NCBI GenBank assembly: GCA_025618425.1 | Contig: CM046832.1 | Location: forward strand, 68,493,707 to 68,557,706 | From: Heliocidaris tuberculata | Lineage: Eukaryota; Echinodermata; Echinoidea; Camarodonta; Echinometridae | Reading direction: 5' to 3' | DNA length: 64,000 nucleotides | Part shown: positions 13,801 through 24,073 of the stretch, in pieces | Position numbering within the stretch: the stretch's first letter is position 1 | Layout: the number at the start of each line of letters is the position of its first letter | Notes under the pieces: model-generated | What the model was told of the DNA's origin: nothing | The model's input: the letters and a program-made list of their open reading frames with translations, nothing else | Database searches by the model: none | Position numbers and translations under genes: made by a program

Positions 13801-16800
13801 CCATTTTGATGCCATTCATTTCTGTATATTGTAAGCTACTGTGTATAAGTACACTTTTTCATTAATAAAGCACCAGTCACAGAGTGCACCAGTTTTTGTG
13901 AAATTCTTAATTGCAAAACAATCCATTTCTTTGACACACAGGACTACATTATGTAGTGTTTAATACAGAATTATATCAATTTGCCAGTAGTCTCACTGGC
14001 AAAAATGTATGAATTGTTTTGAGTATCATCAGGGATGGGGATAATTGTTACATTATACATGTATGTGAAACTGTTTTTTGTGTCGAGTAAATGTCAGTTC
14101 TTGTCAAAATCCAATGACTAATTGGAGGAGAATTTTTGTATGTCTCTATAACTTTACAAACTGTGTTGCCTGCTACACCAAAATTCACTGAATTTATAAA
14201 GTCATGTAAATGCATGTTTGCTGTTCATGTGTTTGTCTAAAGATCATTTAGAAAAGTTATATTTTTACCTTTGTAATTGGTATTCAGACAAAGAAACCTC
14301 TCACTCCCATCTCTCACCAAAAGTGAGAGATATCATTTATTTAGAGGGAGAGTACTGTTAAGTGTTCAGTATGATTGAGTGTCTTAGAATATGTCAAATT
14401 ACAAGACGTTAATGTGATATGAATAGATCAAATGTGAAAGAGAAATTTAGACTGACTAATATATAGACTTTTCTTGCGTGTACAGTAGGGGGAATGATGA
14501 TTCATTTTATCTTTCACTAGTGTGCAATTTATGATTTCAGCTTTAAAATATGATGGCATATAATTACAATTTTAACATGGTGCATGGTGCAGGTGCTTTG
14601 TATTAATGCTACTTTGAGTCGACCTCAAGCAGTCATAATTATAATAACTGTTGAAACGGGAGGCTGTCAGCTTATCTATTCATCTTTTTCTGTTGGAATT
14701 ATATATGAGGTTCTCATACACAATGATAAAATCAAAGTTGGCGTAATGGTGTTAGCCTTACATATTGTGTAATAGTTTAACAATGTAAAACAAGTGTCTC
14801 ATCCACGTGTGTACATGTATGTGTTGTTCCATAAAGTAAGGGTGTTTTTTTAATTCTCGCAGGCTCTCATTAAACCTCTATGAATCGACTTGATTCAATA
14901 CAATATAAACTTATTTCAGTGTTTCTGATACATGTATATGCATAATCTTGCCACTCTACTAAAGATATAATGACTAGTGCTTAATTGTCTATCTCAAGAA
15001 AATAAGAGAAGGGCTCTTGTAGAAATTCTTCTACATCCATAGATAGACAAAATAAGGGAAGATCCTTTTTGTTTCCTTCTGAAATCATGAAAATCCAATT
15101 AATAGATGGATGAATGGAGAGTGAAGTCAGTGCTTAGAATGATGTATTGTAATGAATCATCAGTTGATAAACCAAAATACAGTATGCAAAATATATGTTT
15201 GGCTTGGTAAAGAGATTAACATACATACATGTATATTCATTCCTAATAAATATTAGTATTGCAAATGCTTCTTTAAGAAAATAATATCATACCTAAGAAA
15301 AAAAAACAGACACCCTTCTTCTGAAGAATTTATAACTTGGGACTGGGAGCCATAAGGTGGTGTATATTAATGGTTCGCTAACAAAATCCACTACCAGACT
15401 TGATCTTTCTCTTTTATTAAAATGGGAAGCAAACAGATAACCTTTCTGCTTTCAATGCATATAAGATAGCTTAAAGAAATGTAGTAGCATATAGAGACAG
15501 CTGAAGAAAAAGGCATATACTAGCTTTAGATCCTAATATTATGTTTATTTGTTAATAACTTTTAATGTTCATTTTGATGTCTGCATCTCACAATTTTTAT
15601 GTGACATAGATGATGAAAGTATATTTATAGTTGGAAACTCAAATAGAGTAAATATAAGAACTAGAATACATAGTAATTATACAATGATATTTGTTAAAAA
15701 GAGAAGAAGAAAATGATTTCCAACATGCTCAATACTTCTACACTGACATTGTGTCAGGTTTCCAAATGTGCTTATAATAATGTGCATTTGTGATTACTTA
15801 TAACATGAATAATGAATATGTGATGTTAGTTTGATTTGTTGGTATAATTATTTTGATTTACATGTTTAATAGATATTTCTTTTTTAACCTTGTAATTCTC
15901 TCTTTTTCGTTCAAATTTATGTGTGTTTTACAGGTTGCTAAACTTGTTCAGGAGCTGACGAATGCATCTACAGTTGTTCTGTTTGAGCTCATCCTTATAG
16001 CACATCAGGTAATAATAACGATAATATCAACTGCTGCTTCTTATATAGTACATTTGCAGCTACAAGTCACTCTTTAGAGTGTGTTATTACACAAGTCATT
16101 TGATTTAATTACTATTCTGCATTTTACATTAAATTCTCTTCACTATTCTATTTTGAAGACAGATGTTATGTTCGTATAATTTTCTTTTTGTTGTAAAGCG
16201 CCTTGAGCATTTAATCAAAATGGATAATGGTGCTATAGAAATCTTATGTATTATTATTTTCGGAATTATGAACCTTCAGAATTATGAACCCTCAGAATTA
16301 TGAACCCTATTTCATTTTTGGAATAATGAACCTTCAAAGTAATTCATCAGATGTTCAGAATTATGAACCCCTTTTCATTTTCAGAATTATGAACCCCTTG
16401 CTATGGGAAATTTATGTTAACAAATTACAAACTTTCGGAATTATAACCTTTGGAAAACCAAACAGAAAAATGACATTTCAGCCACTTGCGATTTTACATG
16501 TTTGCAGCTTTGCACATGTTTTTCCAACTTCAGTAAATTTGTCAGCGACTTGGAACCCGTTTACCATGTAGGTGTACAGAAACAATATACATGTATATAT
16601 TAAAAAGGCTTTGCTTTATGACATAAGTGCCTTGTTGGGTATTGAACTAGGTAATTTCACCCATTGCCTACGGGAAGTGGGTGGTCCCTGTGCAAGGCTA
16701 TGGGAATGGGAGAATTCAATTGTCAGCAGGTGAAGATAATGTTAAGTTATATGATAATGAAAATGGAGTTGGTTTAGTAGTCCAGTCTCGGGTCAAACAT

Positions 16801-19757
16801 TAGTGATTCAAGGTTCAGTATTTAGTCGCATCTTTCCATTGGTAACATGAAAGGTTGGTGCCAAGATAATAATACCTTGTTGCAAAGGCGGTGGAATGTG
16901 GGGCTCAGACAATAGAAGTTGGGGGGCACCTTTTGTCCGCAAAACAAAAGGAACCCCCCACTTCCATGGTTGGAACCCGACGTTACGCCACCTCTTCCTT
17001 GGTTGAAACATATCTGCAAAGCCACTGCTGGCGTGGCTTGTTGTCAACATTTGTCTGTTAATACCCGAAGTGGCTATTGTTTGACATGACAATATATATA
17101 ACCCCAAAAGATTTCTGTGATTTTAATATAACCATTTGTGAAGAAAATAAATAATTTTAGTATCTGATGTATATGTACTTTGTACTTGTGCTTCCTTTTG
17201 CTTCTATGTAGTCAAACTGGGGAAGTGGAGAGGGCAAGTTCTTCAATATATGCTGGCTTGTGAGAGTGTTAGAGACCATGCAAACAACTCTGGTAAGATG
17301 ATTTGCTAGTTTCCTCATCTCATTATAGTTGTTTTTATTAAAGGGAAAGTTTCAAAATAAAAACAACAAAGAAAACATAGCATTTTAAGGAATGGTACAT
17401 GTTTCGGAGTCATGCAAACTCCATCGTCAGCCTGAAATTTTTACAACAGAATCAACTCTATATTTACTCTCTGATTACAAAGAAAATCTAAACCAACATG
17501 AGTGAATAAGTATACTGTATGTCATGAATTCAGGTAATAGGGTGAAGGACATGACTGGTCAATGACATGAATGGACAATACATTAATCAAATAGACAGCA
17601 TTATTTGATAATTGTACACCTGTTGGTTGAGTTGTGGTTTGGTCCAGTTGATGTATAGACCTTCTTTTGAGTTAGAAATCTGTGTGGGCAGTATCTAAAA
17701 TTTTGAAGCATTGTGTATCACATTCTGTTAGACTTTGCTTTGAAGACTGTAAGTGTTTCCAGATATTGGAGTTTTTGTTCTTCCCCAAGTGCTCCTGTAC
17801 TCATGTTATGTAATGTTGATTACATAACACAAAGGGAAAGTCCTACCTGGTATTAAGCTGATTTGAATAAAAGAAGAAAGAGTAGAGAACCAGATTGTTG
17901 AAAGTTTGAGCAATCCTGTAAGAAATAAGAAAGATATGAATTTTTGAAATTGTAATCAATCAAACACAAATTGGCAACTCAGTGACGTATGTTGCGAGCT
18001 CCTCTCCCATTTACTCAGTACAGAAAATTTCACAAATTTTCATTTTCTTAGATTTTGATGAAGGAATAGATATGTCTTTGTATATTGAATTGAATATTTT
18101 ATTCAGAGAAAATGGAAATTAATGATTTTTGAGGTACAGGGCAAATGGGAGAGGAGCGTGCAAAGTACGTGACAAAAATTCATAACTTTCTTATTTCTTG
18201 TCATATTTTGTTCAAACCTTCACTGTTCCTTTAATTTTTTTTTTCTTTTATAACCAACTTGTAATCAGGGTTTACTTCCTCTATAAGAGTTAGTGCAATA
18301 ATAATCCACATTTACATCAAGGTGTATTTGCACTCCAACCGATCTGACTGTATCAACAAGATGTGTACCACTTCCACTGTTTTGACACAGGTCCAAATTT
18401 ATGATAGAATATAATACCTCATTTAGCCCTTATGATGCCATTAAGTTCACAAAGATGAATCACAAATAAAAGTTTGTAAAACAGGTTTTTAGCCAAAGTG
18501 CCATTTTCTAATGTTCATCAAAATTTGTTCCATGATATCAGAATTTTGTGAAGAAATATGAGCTTTTCTTTGTCCAGAAAGGTAAGGTACAATATAAAAC
18601 TTTTAAACTGCCTATGGCATTGAAAGAAAGTGATTGCATGGGTACAACAAGAAGGTAGAAGAAATAAATTATCATAATAAAAGAATGAGAAAAAAACAAG
18701 CAGAATGACAAAATTTTACTGAAGGACACACATCAAAACAGAGTGATTTAAACCATGCCATTGATCTCTTTATTACCTAATACTCTCTGTCCTTCAGCTG
18801 GACTTTGTAACGCGAGTACTAGCACAGGCCATGAAGCTCTTGATGCCATCTCGTCATGAGACCCTGACTCCAAGTGATGCAGTCCTTCTCTTCCAGCAGT
18901 TCTTTGTCATCCAGACTCTGTTGGAGTACAGTCCTCAGGTGTCTGTCTATGTCAGGAACAACTACAATGAAGAATTCAGGTATGACATTTCTAGAAAAGA
19001 TCCTTTCCCCATTTAGTCTTTTAAAGCTTATGAGATAATGCAACTTCTATGTTTTTAAACACAAATTTATAAATGAATATTCATAGATACACTTTTAATC
19101 AAATAGTGCAAAGTTCATGATGTTTTTGAAACTCTATAGCTACATATATAGCTACTTGTATTAACACATAACAGTACATGAATGTTAAGGTTTTGTCATA
19201 ATCTTTACCATGAACTGACTTCAGCTGGGGTATGTAGTAATACGCAATTGAAATTTCTTTAAAGTCACCAAGGTTAAAGGTCAAAAGTCAATGGACAGTA
19301 CATTTTGCATCTGCTGACTTCAACTGCTCATTTAGTTCTGTTTCACCAAATTACTACCAAATCTTGGCAAGAGCTTCTATCTTTTCACTCAACTGTTAAC
19401 CTTTTTTTATTGGGGGGGGGGGGCATCTCTATTGTTGATAAGCTGATTGTATTGTAACTCAACTCGCCGTGTAAACTTTCAAAGTTATGTAAAATCTGGT
19501 TTATTGTTGCTGAATTGTTTAAAAACCCGAAAATTCATGCATACATGTAGCTTTAATACTAGTACATCTTTTGAATAATATCAATTTTCCTTTTGTAATT
19601 ATCACTCAGGTACTACGTGCAATCACCACACATTGTCAAGAAGCTGCCAAAAATCTATCCTATCACACCCCAGACTCTGAGGATCATTGATGAAGTTCTC
19701 AGCCATGTCCTCCAGAAACCTGCCTCACTACTCAACAAAAAAACCAAGAAGAAATAG
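3872..19757 (+). CDS. Gene 1: multi-exon conserved protein, possible C12orf56/DUF4551 homolog (5' incomplete)
   Basis: Ten coding exons join in frame to give 663 residues ending in TAG: 3872-4816, 5497-5573, 6422-6563, 7181-7290, 8492-8581, 9978-10119, 15934-16008, 17212-17292, 18798-18979, 19610-19757. Every junction has an AG acceptor, a GT donor and matching phase. The first residues (VNEFPEFLNGEERDNCQHI) look like the middle of a PH-like fold, so upstream exons are missing. A serine/lysine-rich, probably disordered insert of about 250 residues follows. Then comes a return to fold-like sequence (MHLYIISLSSPMLMHLRSSW) and a mostly helical region with no membrane segments. From memory the VNEFPEFL...QHI block and the MHLRSSWNNHII block resemble vertebrate C12orf56 (DUF4551), whose function is unknown. 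I could not check this. The gene itself is near certain; the family name is about even odds. Confidence 0.9.
4817..5496. other. Gene 1 intron a
   Basis: AT-rich intron with scattered ACATGTA words; nothing else recognised. Confidence 0.8.
5497..5573 (+). CDS. Gene 1 exon b
   Basis: The acceptor TTGCTTCTAG and donor TTCAAG|GTATAT bound a 77-nt exon, phase 0 in and phase 2 out. It encodes KTTLMTDQEIAERLKPTSG and a few more residues, continuing the NNHII strand of the previous exon. It is too short to stand alone; support comes from phase agreement on both sides. Confidence 0.8.
5806..6035. mobile_element. 230-bp MITE in a gene 1 intron
   Basis: Perfect 15-bp terminal inverted repeats GAGCCTGATCGGTTA / TAACCGATCAGGCTC. 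Both flanks carry AAAG, a possible 4-bp target duplication. The word GTCACGGATGGACA occurs twice inside in the same orientation (from about 5821 and 5994). Confidence 0.8.
6422..6563 (+). CDS. Gene 1 exon c
   Basis: The acceptor GTTTCTGTCAG and donor TGGAAG|GTAAAC bound a 142-nt exon, phase 2 in and phase 0 out. It encodes an amphipathic helical segment including AQLERKFAQLKQEILNSGF and EKLFSLVQELLTGAEKYFVL. Confidence 0.9.
6564..7180. other. Gene 1 intron c
   Basis: AT-rich with a G run near 6760 and several A runs; nothing else recognised. Confidence 0.8.
7181..7290 (+). CDS. Gene 1 exon d
   Basis: The acceptor CTGTTTGCAG and donor CTTGA|GTAAGA bound a 110-nt exon, phase 0 in and phase 2 out. 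It encodes QPDLFNFILQQLQRYLPKS and a polar stretch rich in Lys and His. Confidence 0.88.
7291..8491. other. Gene 1 intron d
   Basis: Holds a C-rich CCCCTCCCCC tract at about 7472-7518. The short ORFs at 7693-8228 have no recognisable features. Confidence 0.8.
8492..8581 (+). CDS. Gene 1 exon e
   Basis: The acceptor AATCTTTCAG and donor AACAG|GTATGC bound a 90-nt exon, phase 2 on both sides. It encodes LAILLIETLGLMFHETEVLP and then GRLDFIKAN, a hydrophobic helix in a soluble-helical context. The 90-nt symmetric exon could be skipped without a frameshift. Confidence 0.88.
9307..9503. repeat. Polypyrimidine CT-rich tract in gene 1 intron e
   Basis: About 190 bp of imperfect TCTC repeats. The Leu/Ser-only ORFs over it are artefacts. 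The rest of the intron (8582-9977) is AT-rich apart from the palindrome at 9822-9876. Confidence 0.95.
9822..9876. repeat. Nested palindrome
   Basis: GTGCAAAAAT and ATTTTTGCAC flank a near-perfect hairpin built on GTTATAGTGCAC and GTGCACTATAAC. The word GTGCA(C/T) recurs between 9559 and 9730, so this is probably the end of a decayed inverted-repeat element. Confidence 0.75.
9978..10119 (+). CDS. Gene 1 exon f
   Basis: The acceptor CTTCCTCCAACAG and donor TCTGAG|GTATGC bound a 142-nt exon, phase 2 in and phase 0 out. It encodes GKAALDLLVVLTCLPEIPQR, followed by a loop with WRPPRTKAQSLG and DTDSWKTYADSE. It is followed by the longest intron of the gene (about 5.8 kb). Confidence 0.9.
10750..10922. 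mobile_element. 173-bp TA-flanked MITE (family CAGTTAAC, copy 1)
   Basis: Termini CAGTTAACCTTGCATAA and TTATGCAAAGTTAACTG with TA on both sides, as for Tc1/mariner insertions. Sub-terminal TCGAA/TTCGA words recur inside. A second copy is at 23901-24072. Confidence 0.88.
12583..12727. mobile_element. 145-bp palindromic MITE
   Basis: Arms of about 50 bp run from CCAGGGGAGCGTTTCATCAA to the mirrored TTGATGAAACGCTCCCCTGG, with a ~45-bp centre. The near-perfect arms suggest recent activity or gene conversion. Confidence 0.9.
15934..16008 (+). CDS. Gene 1 exon g
   Basis: The acceptor GTGTTTTACAG and donor CATCAG|GTAATA bound a 75-nt, phase 0/0 exon of exactly 25 codons. It encodes VAKLVQELTNASTVVLFELI and ends in LIAHQ. 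Confidence 0.88.
16193..16260 (+). repeat. LINE/SINE 3' tail with ATT microsatellite
   Basis: GTAAAGCGCCTTGAGCAT ... GGTGCTATAGAAAT followed by TATTATTATT is a tail known from many marine-invertebrate non-LTR retroelements and SINEs. The opposite-strand form occurs at 60872-60945. Element class is from memory. Confidence 0.6.
16261..16447. repeat. Short-period repeat of GAATTATGAACC
   Basis: Seven copies of (C/T)(A/G)GAATTATGAACC or one-base variants, spaced 16-55 bp apart. Confidence 0.85.
17212..17292 (+). CDS. Gene 1 exon h
   Basis: The acceptor GCTTCTATGTAG and donor CTCTG|GTAAGA bound an 81-nt, phase 0/0 exon of 27 codons. It encodes SNWGSGEGKFFNICWLVRVL followed by ETMQTTL. Confidence 0.88.
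17401..17430 (-). ncRNA. Hammerhead ribozyme core, probable Penelope-like element remnant
   Basis: Read on the - strand: CTGACGA, then T, GGAGT, loop TTGCATG, ACTCC, GAAA. This is the conserved hammerhead core (CUGANGA, stem II, GAAA). Penelope-like retroelements are known to carry such motifs at their ends. Stem III and the cleavage triplet were not resolved and no reverse transcriptase is nearby, so this is a short relic. Confidence 0.5.
17831..18230. mobile_element. 400-bp foldback element followed by TTAA
   Basis: The left end AAAGGGAAAGTCC is roughly mirrored by a right end CACTGTTCCT|TTAA. Inner arms match well: AGCTCCTCTCCCATTT against AAATGGGAGAGGAGCG, and AAGAAATAAGAAAG against CTTTCTTATTTCTT. 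It resembles the TTAA element at 59519-60112 in layout. Confidence 0.7.
18798..18979 (+). CDS. Gene 1 exon i
   Basis: The acceptor CTGTCCTTCAG and donor TTCAG|GTATGA bound a 182-nt exon, phase 0 in and phase 2 out. It encodes LDFVTRVLAQAMKLLMPSRH, then a helix with LLFQQFFVIQTLLEYSPQVS. The high hydrophobic-helix content fits an ARM/HEAT-like fold, but no repeat consensus is clear. Confidence 0.92.
19610..19757 (+). CDS. Gene 1 terminal coding exon
   Basis: The acceptor ATTATCACTCAG opens a 148-nt coding segment, phase 2 in, ending at TAG 19755-19757. It encodes YYVQSPHIVKKLPKIYPITP, a short helix (RIIDEVLSHVLQ) and a basic tail ending KKTKKK. The last two-thirds of this exon is the master copy of a tandem repeat that continues into the 3' UTR. 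Confidence 0.92.
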
Positions 19758-19990
19758 AGATTGAGAGACTGACAGATGGATGGAGAGACAGACTCTGAGG
19801 ATCATCGATGATGTCCTCAGTCATGCCCTACAAAAGCCTGCCTTACTACCGAACAAAAACCCAAGAAGAAATGGAGATCGAGAGACTGACGGACAGACAG
19901 ACAGACACTGAGGATACGTGATGAGGTTGCATCCTATAGAAGCCTGCTTCACAACCCAACAAAAAATAAGAAGAAATAGAGATTGGGGAG
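19671..19990 (+). repeat. Triplicated C-terminal coding segment running into the 3' UTR
   Basis: Three head-to-tail units of about 113-118 bp start at 19671 (coding), 19789 and 19902. Each begins CAGAC(T/A)CTGAGGAT and ends near AAGAAGAAAT(A/G)GAGAT. Unit 1 holds the last codons and stop of gene 1. In unit 2 the stop position reads TGG, and unit 3 has several indels. Units 2 and 3 are therefore decaying non-coding copies. Confidence 0.92.
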
Positions 19991-20355
19991 ATTAGTCATG
20001 TATTTATTTGCTGCTAAACCTTTAGCTATTCCCATTTGATATAGTAGTGCTGCATTATTTTCTAAACGATAGAGTACCATGTGCTTTATCAACAAACAAA
20101 ATTGTCAAACACCTTTTAACATTCCTGATATCTGTATTGAATTGTTTGCCATTATTATCGCAGGTTTTGTTGTTGAATATCAGGAGGTATCTGAACATTT
20201 TTTTTTCTACTTTTCAAACAAATAACTCTTTTGTTAAACTGGAAACATCCTTTTGAGTTGTTCAGCTTCTGTATGTAAGCTGAATATATGACTTGCACCA
20301 GCACATGCAATGATAAACAGGGCATTAGATAATGATACAACAGTAGAATGTGTCT

Positions 20356-20361
20356 AATAAA
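20356..20361 (+). promoter_or_regulatory. Candidate polyadenylation signal of gene 1
   Basis: An AATAAA hexamer lies about 600 bp after the stop codon. It is the first canonical signal I noticed downstream in this sense. The cleavage site is not determined. Confidence 0.4.
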
Positions 20362-21764
20362 GTTATGGGTATTAAACACTTTGCCTATTGTATATTTCAC
20401 ATCTTTATTTAAAAGATAAAATAATCACAAACCTTTGTTCTGTAAAGTAGAGATACCAGTTGTTTTGCTCATAATAAGGAAATTATGAAAATATCCTTTC
20501 AACATTCAAATTACAGTTACTATAAGCACTTATTTATGCTAAACATTGGAGATTTCGTACAAGCGAATCTTTAGATATGTGTACTTGACTGTTAGTTCAT
20601 TCTTACTGCTTAAATAATTATTGATTGATTGATATTGATATCTTTTTGTGTTGACACCGTCTTTCTCAGAATATGCTCCCTAACAAGTGCCTTTGCAGAG
20701 GCGGAGATAACGCTGGATTCAACCTGTAGGGGAATGCATGTAAAATTAAAGTGAAATATATCATTTTGGTAGCTTAGGGACAAAATTATATTGTGTGACT
20801 CTTGAACTTAATGGAAGTCTTCATTTGTATGGACAATGAAGATTTAAGTAATTGATTCACATCAATACCAGTGTGTATGTCTGGGAGTTTTGTTCCATTG
20901 TGTATGTAGGTTATGCTATGGCATCTAGTGGCATGAACAAAAATGTCCACTTGAAAATTGATTGTTAATTGCCTTCTCTTCAGTTGCCTTGTTTAATTCA
21001 AATGAAAGTTACAATGAAGATAGTTGTAAGTTTTTGAGATGTGTCACCTTGATTATAAGTGATTAATCGATTTTGGAAATGGTTGGTATTCCTTGTTAGT
21101 TTTAGTGATATGACTTTAGGTCAGTCTGCTGTGTAAATTTAGGTCTTTAATGTATATCACAGTGAACATGTAAATATATATAAGAAATTGTAATGTTTTT
21201 AGATGCAAATATGAAATCCATTCTGTAGACCATTTTTGAATGATATGTGCCTAAATGATTTAATGGGGAGAGAGAAAATTTAGTTTTCCAATGAAACATG
21301 TATTACATGATATCACCTTGATTCTCGTTATGCCTGACTTGTGTGAATAATTATGTGATTGTGGTGTCTTTTGTGTGATTTATCTTTATTTTATGAGCAT
21401 GTGTTTTAAAATTGAAAAAGTATTGTAATTTTGTATGAATCTTCGTATATCTTTGTATGAATCTTTGTATCTTTGTATGAATCTTCTAAAATCTTTTATA
21501 ACCATTGTCTTTCGATTTCATTCCAATCCGTGCCATTTCTCTTAAAGGAAATCAATTTAAGAAGGCTGAGATATACTATTACAAAGAATTATTTTTTCGT
21601 ACCAAAACTATAAGATTATCCGTAAAATGATATAATTACAGTGTAAAATTAATGCCTCTAAATAGATTATGTATATTTATCAGATACTTCATCGAGATAT
21701 TTATAAACCAGAAGAATATTTGTGATTTTATTTATGTTTAAAACACAGGATTGAATATCGTTTG

Positions 21765-21825
21765 TTGAGAGCCAGAAAGGAAAGGCTTTTTAAAGGATGT
21801 AAGTTAATGCCCTTCTGGCTCTCAA
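21765..21825. mobile_element. GCCAGAAGGG family (copy 2, short)
   Basis: TTGAGAGCCAGAAAGG and CCTTCTGGCTCTCAA form the ends around a 30-bp centre containing GTTAATG. Confidence 0.7.
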
Positions 21826-22864
21826 GGGACGACATATTCTACAGCAAAACTGTTCACTCTGTAACAACATGAGCTTTCAACTGTCAATGTTCATTACATA
21901 TAAAAAGTGTCTTGTGTTTACCTTAAATTAAACCTAGGTTGTAAAGGTCAGAAGCAGTTGTGTAGTCGAATTTAAATGGAGAGAAAACAGCACTAATTAA
22001 TCTGAATGTAACATGATTAGTGTCAAAAGAGCTTGTATCTATTAGTTGTTGATTAATTGATATAACAAAGTAGAGGAAAAGCTTTTGAGTCACAACTACC
22101 TGCAAAGAGTATATATTTTGTTTATATTTATGAGCACAACTAATTTTAAGAACTTTTTCAGGGATACACATATGAAGAATGTTGGTAAACAGTGCAAGGT
22201 TTTCATCATAAAGGGGACCAATCTACAAAAATGATTTCTGTATAACCAGTATGTATAAAATCATCCAAAAGGAATCTTTCACTGGTATGCTATGGGTCAA
22301 AAGGTGAAGAGAAAGAGAAAGGAAAGGATAACATGAAAACATAAGAACCCTTTTTCATGACAGTGTGTTCAGGAAACCCAGTGAATAGAACTTAAGTCCA
22401 ACATGAGCTCCTTGCACAAGGCTTTTAAATGTTATCCTTTATTTTCTTCATACTCTATACCTGTTAACCCATAGAATGCCAGGTAACTTGTTTTGTGCAT
22501 ACTGGCTGTACACAATTATATTTCAGGTGATTGGTCTCATCTAACGTGTAGCTTAGAGTTATCTTTAGGGTCTTTTAATAGTGTTTAGAATATGAAATGA
22601 TGTTCATTTTGCTCTCATTATCTGACATTGTATCTGACAAAATCTGTTGAGTCACATATTTAAAAACACTAACAACCAGTTGACTCCCTACGGGACAGGA
22701 TGTTTTATGGCAGTCATTTTGATTCTATCACTTGCACTGTATTCCTGTTGAGGCTGTTCCCTCAAATTATGATTCTTACCAAAGTAGTTATATTTAAAGC
22801 ACTTCTAAGGGCAGCACCAGAATATATCATGTAGAGTTCTCTAGTTCATTACATATATTGTATG

Positions 22865-23223
22865 TTTGGAGCCAGAAGGGCATTAACTTATATACTTTAA
22901 AGGGATACTCAACCGCAGATTGTGGACGTTTTTATGCCACGAGAGGGCACTGTGTTCGTTACCTAAATGCCGTAGCCCTGCGAGGCGCAAACTTTGGACA
23001 GACTGGTTGCCGTGCAACATGCACGCTCACCCTGAGCTCGAGCTCTCGTGCAAGATTTGGTCGGCTTCCTGCAGTCAGAAATGTAATTGCAGTAGTCCAA
23101 CGGACGCGTTCGAAGCACAAAATTTGTGTACGAGTGAACAGGGCTTATGCAATCCTGACTTTCCCCTCGGCCGCCTGGTGGCGTATTCCTTTAATACAGA
23201 GTTAATGCTCTTCTGGCTCCAAA
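22865..23223. mobile_element. GCCAGAAGGG family (copy 3), split by a nested insertion
   Basis: TTTGGAGCCAGAAGGGCATT and the mirrored end GCTCTTCTGGCTCCAAA bound the element. Without the nested 290 bp it would be about 65 bp, like the other copies. Confidence 0.85.
22901..23190. mobile_element. 290-bp TTAA-flanked element nested inside copy 3
   Basis: Flanked by TTAA at 22897-22900 and 23191-23194. The ends AGGGATACTCAACC and GGTGGCGTATTCCT are imperfect inverted repeats. GC content is much higher than its surroundings. A TTAA target duplication is the piggyBac signature, though MITE superfamily cannot be fixed from this alone. The 105-115 aa ORFs across it are chance. Confidence 0.85.
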
Positions 23224-23900
23224 CAGATGATATGTAGCCTTATTTACATCAGATGATAAACACACTATTATTTTAATAGATTTCTCTTAAACCATCTGTT
23301 GTGTGTTTTGTATAATTTGAAGATTTGTGTGTTGAGCTACCGTACAATATGCATGATTGTTTAAGTATTATCAGTGTTAAATCAGTCACCTTGAAAAAAA
23401 AATATATAAATGTGCTTTGAATGCTGTGTGTTATATCTTTCCAAAAGCATATCAATCTTCATGTATGTTGTAAAATAGTAGATTGGTTGGTGTAAATTTT
23501 CCAGGCTAGACATGCTCACATCATTATATGAGGCTAGCTCTTTTCTTTTCTTTAGGGGGTAAAACAATGGATCAAAATAATTTGTACACTTTGTACTTTA
23601 TTTTTAGTTGTATGAGAAAGAAACATACCTCATTTTCTTAAAAAGCTACCTGTCGACCATTTCTCATAAAACATCACTTGGCCTTGTTGTCACCTAACAA
23701 CATAATGAAAGTATAGTGGATGTAGTTAGTTTACAACTTGCTTATAAAAGGTGACTTAGTATGGCCTCTTGTTAATACTTGATCAACCTATTCTATATTT
23801 TACAGTGTAAATATTTTATCAGAGTGTGATAGTAAACAAATATCTGTATTTGTAAGTAGAGTAAAGTTATAGTTTATGTGTACTTCTTTATAAAGATATA

Positions 23901-24072
23901 CAGTTAACTCTGCATAAGTCGACCTTCCATAAGTCGAATAATCGCCTTAGTCGAAGCAATTTTTCAGAACAGAATGAGCAAAACGTGTTTTTTACCTCTT
24001 CTAAGTCGAATTTCGCCTAAGTCGAACAGATTTCTGTGGTCCCAAGAGATTCGACTTAGGCAGAGTTACCTG
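23901..24072. mobile_element. 172-bp TA-flanked MITE (family CAGTTAAC, copy 2)
   Basis: Begins CAGTTAACTCTGCATAAGTC and ends TCGACTTAGGCAGAGTTACCTG (one terminal mismatch). TA lies on both sides. Same family as 10750-10922. Confidence 0.88.
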
Positions 24073-24073
24073 T

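Larger units (their letters stand above)
10120..15933. other. Gene 1 intron f (5.8 kb)
   Basis: Long AT-rich intron holding two MITEs (10750-10922, 12583-12727). It has no recognisable coding or RNA gene. Confidence 0.75.

Noticed and set aside
16808..17107. 99-aa minus-strand ORF in higher-GC DNA
   Set aside because: No motif; lies in an intron beside repeats; probably a transposon fragment, but no ends could be defined.
22858..23237. 105-115 aa overlapping ORFs
   Set aside because: They run across the nested TTAA element and its host MITE; no motif and no splice support.
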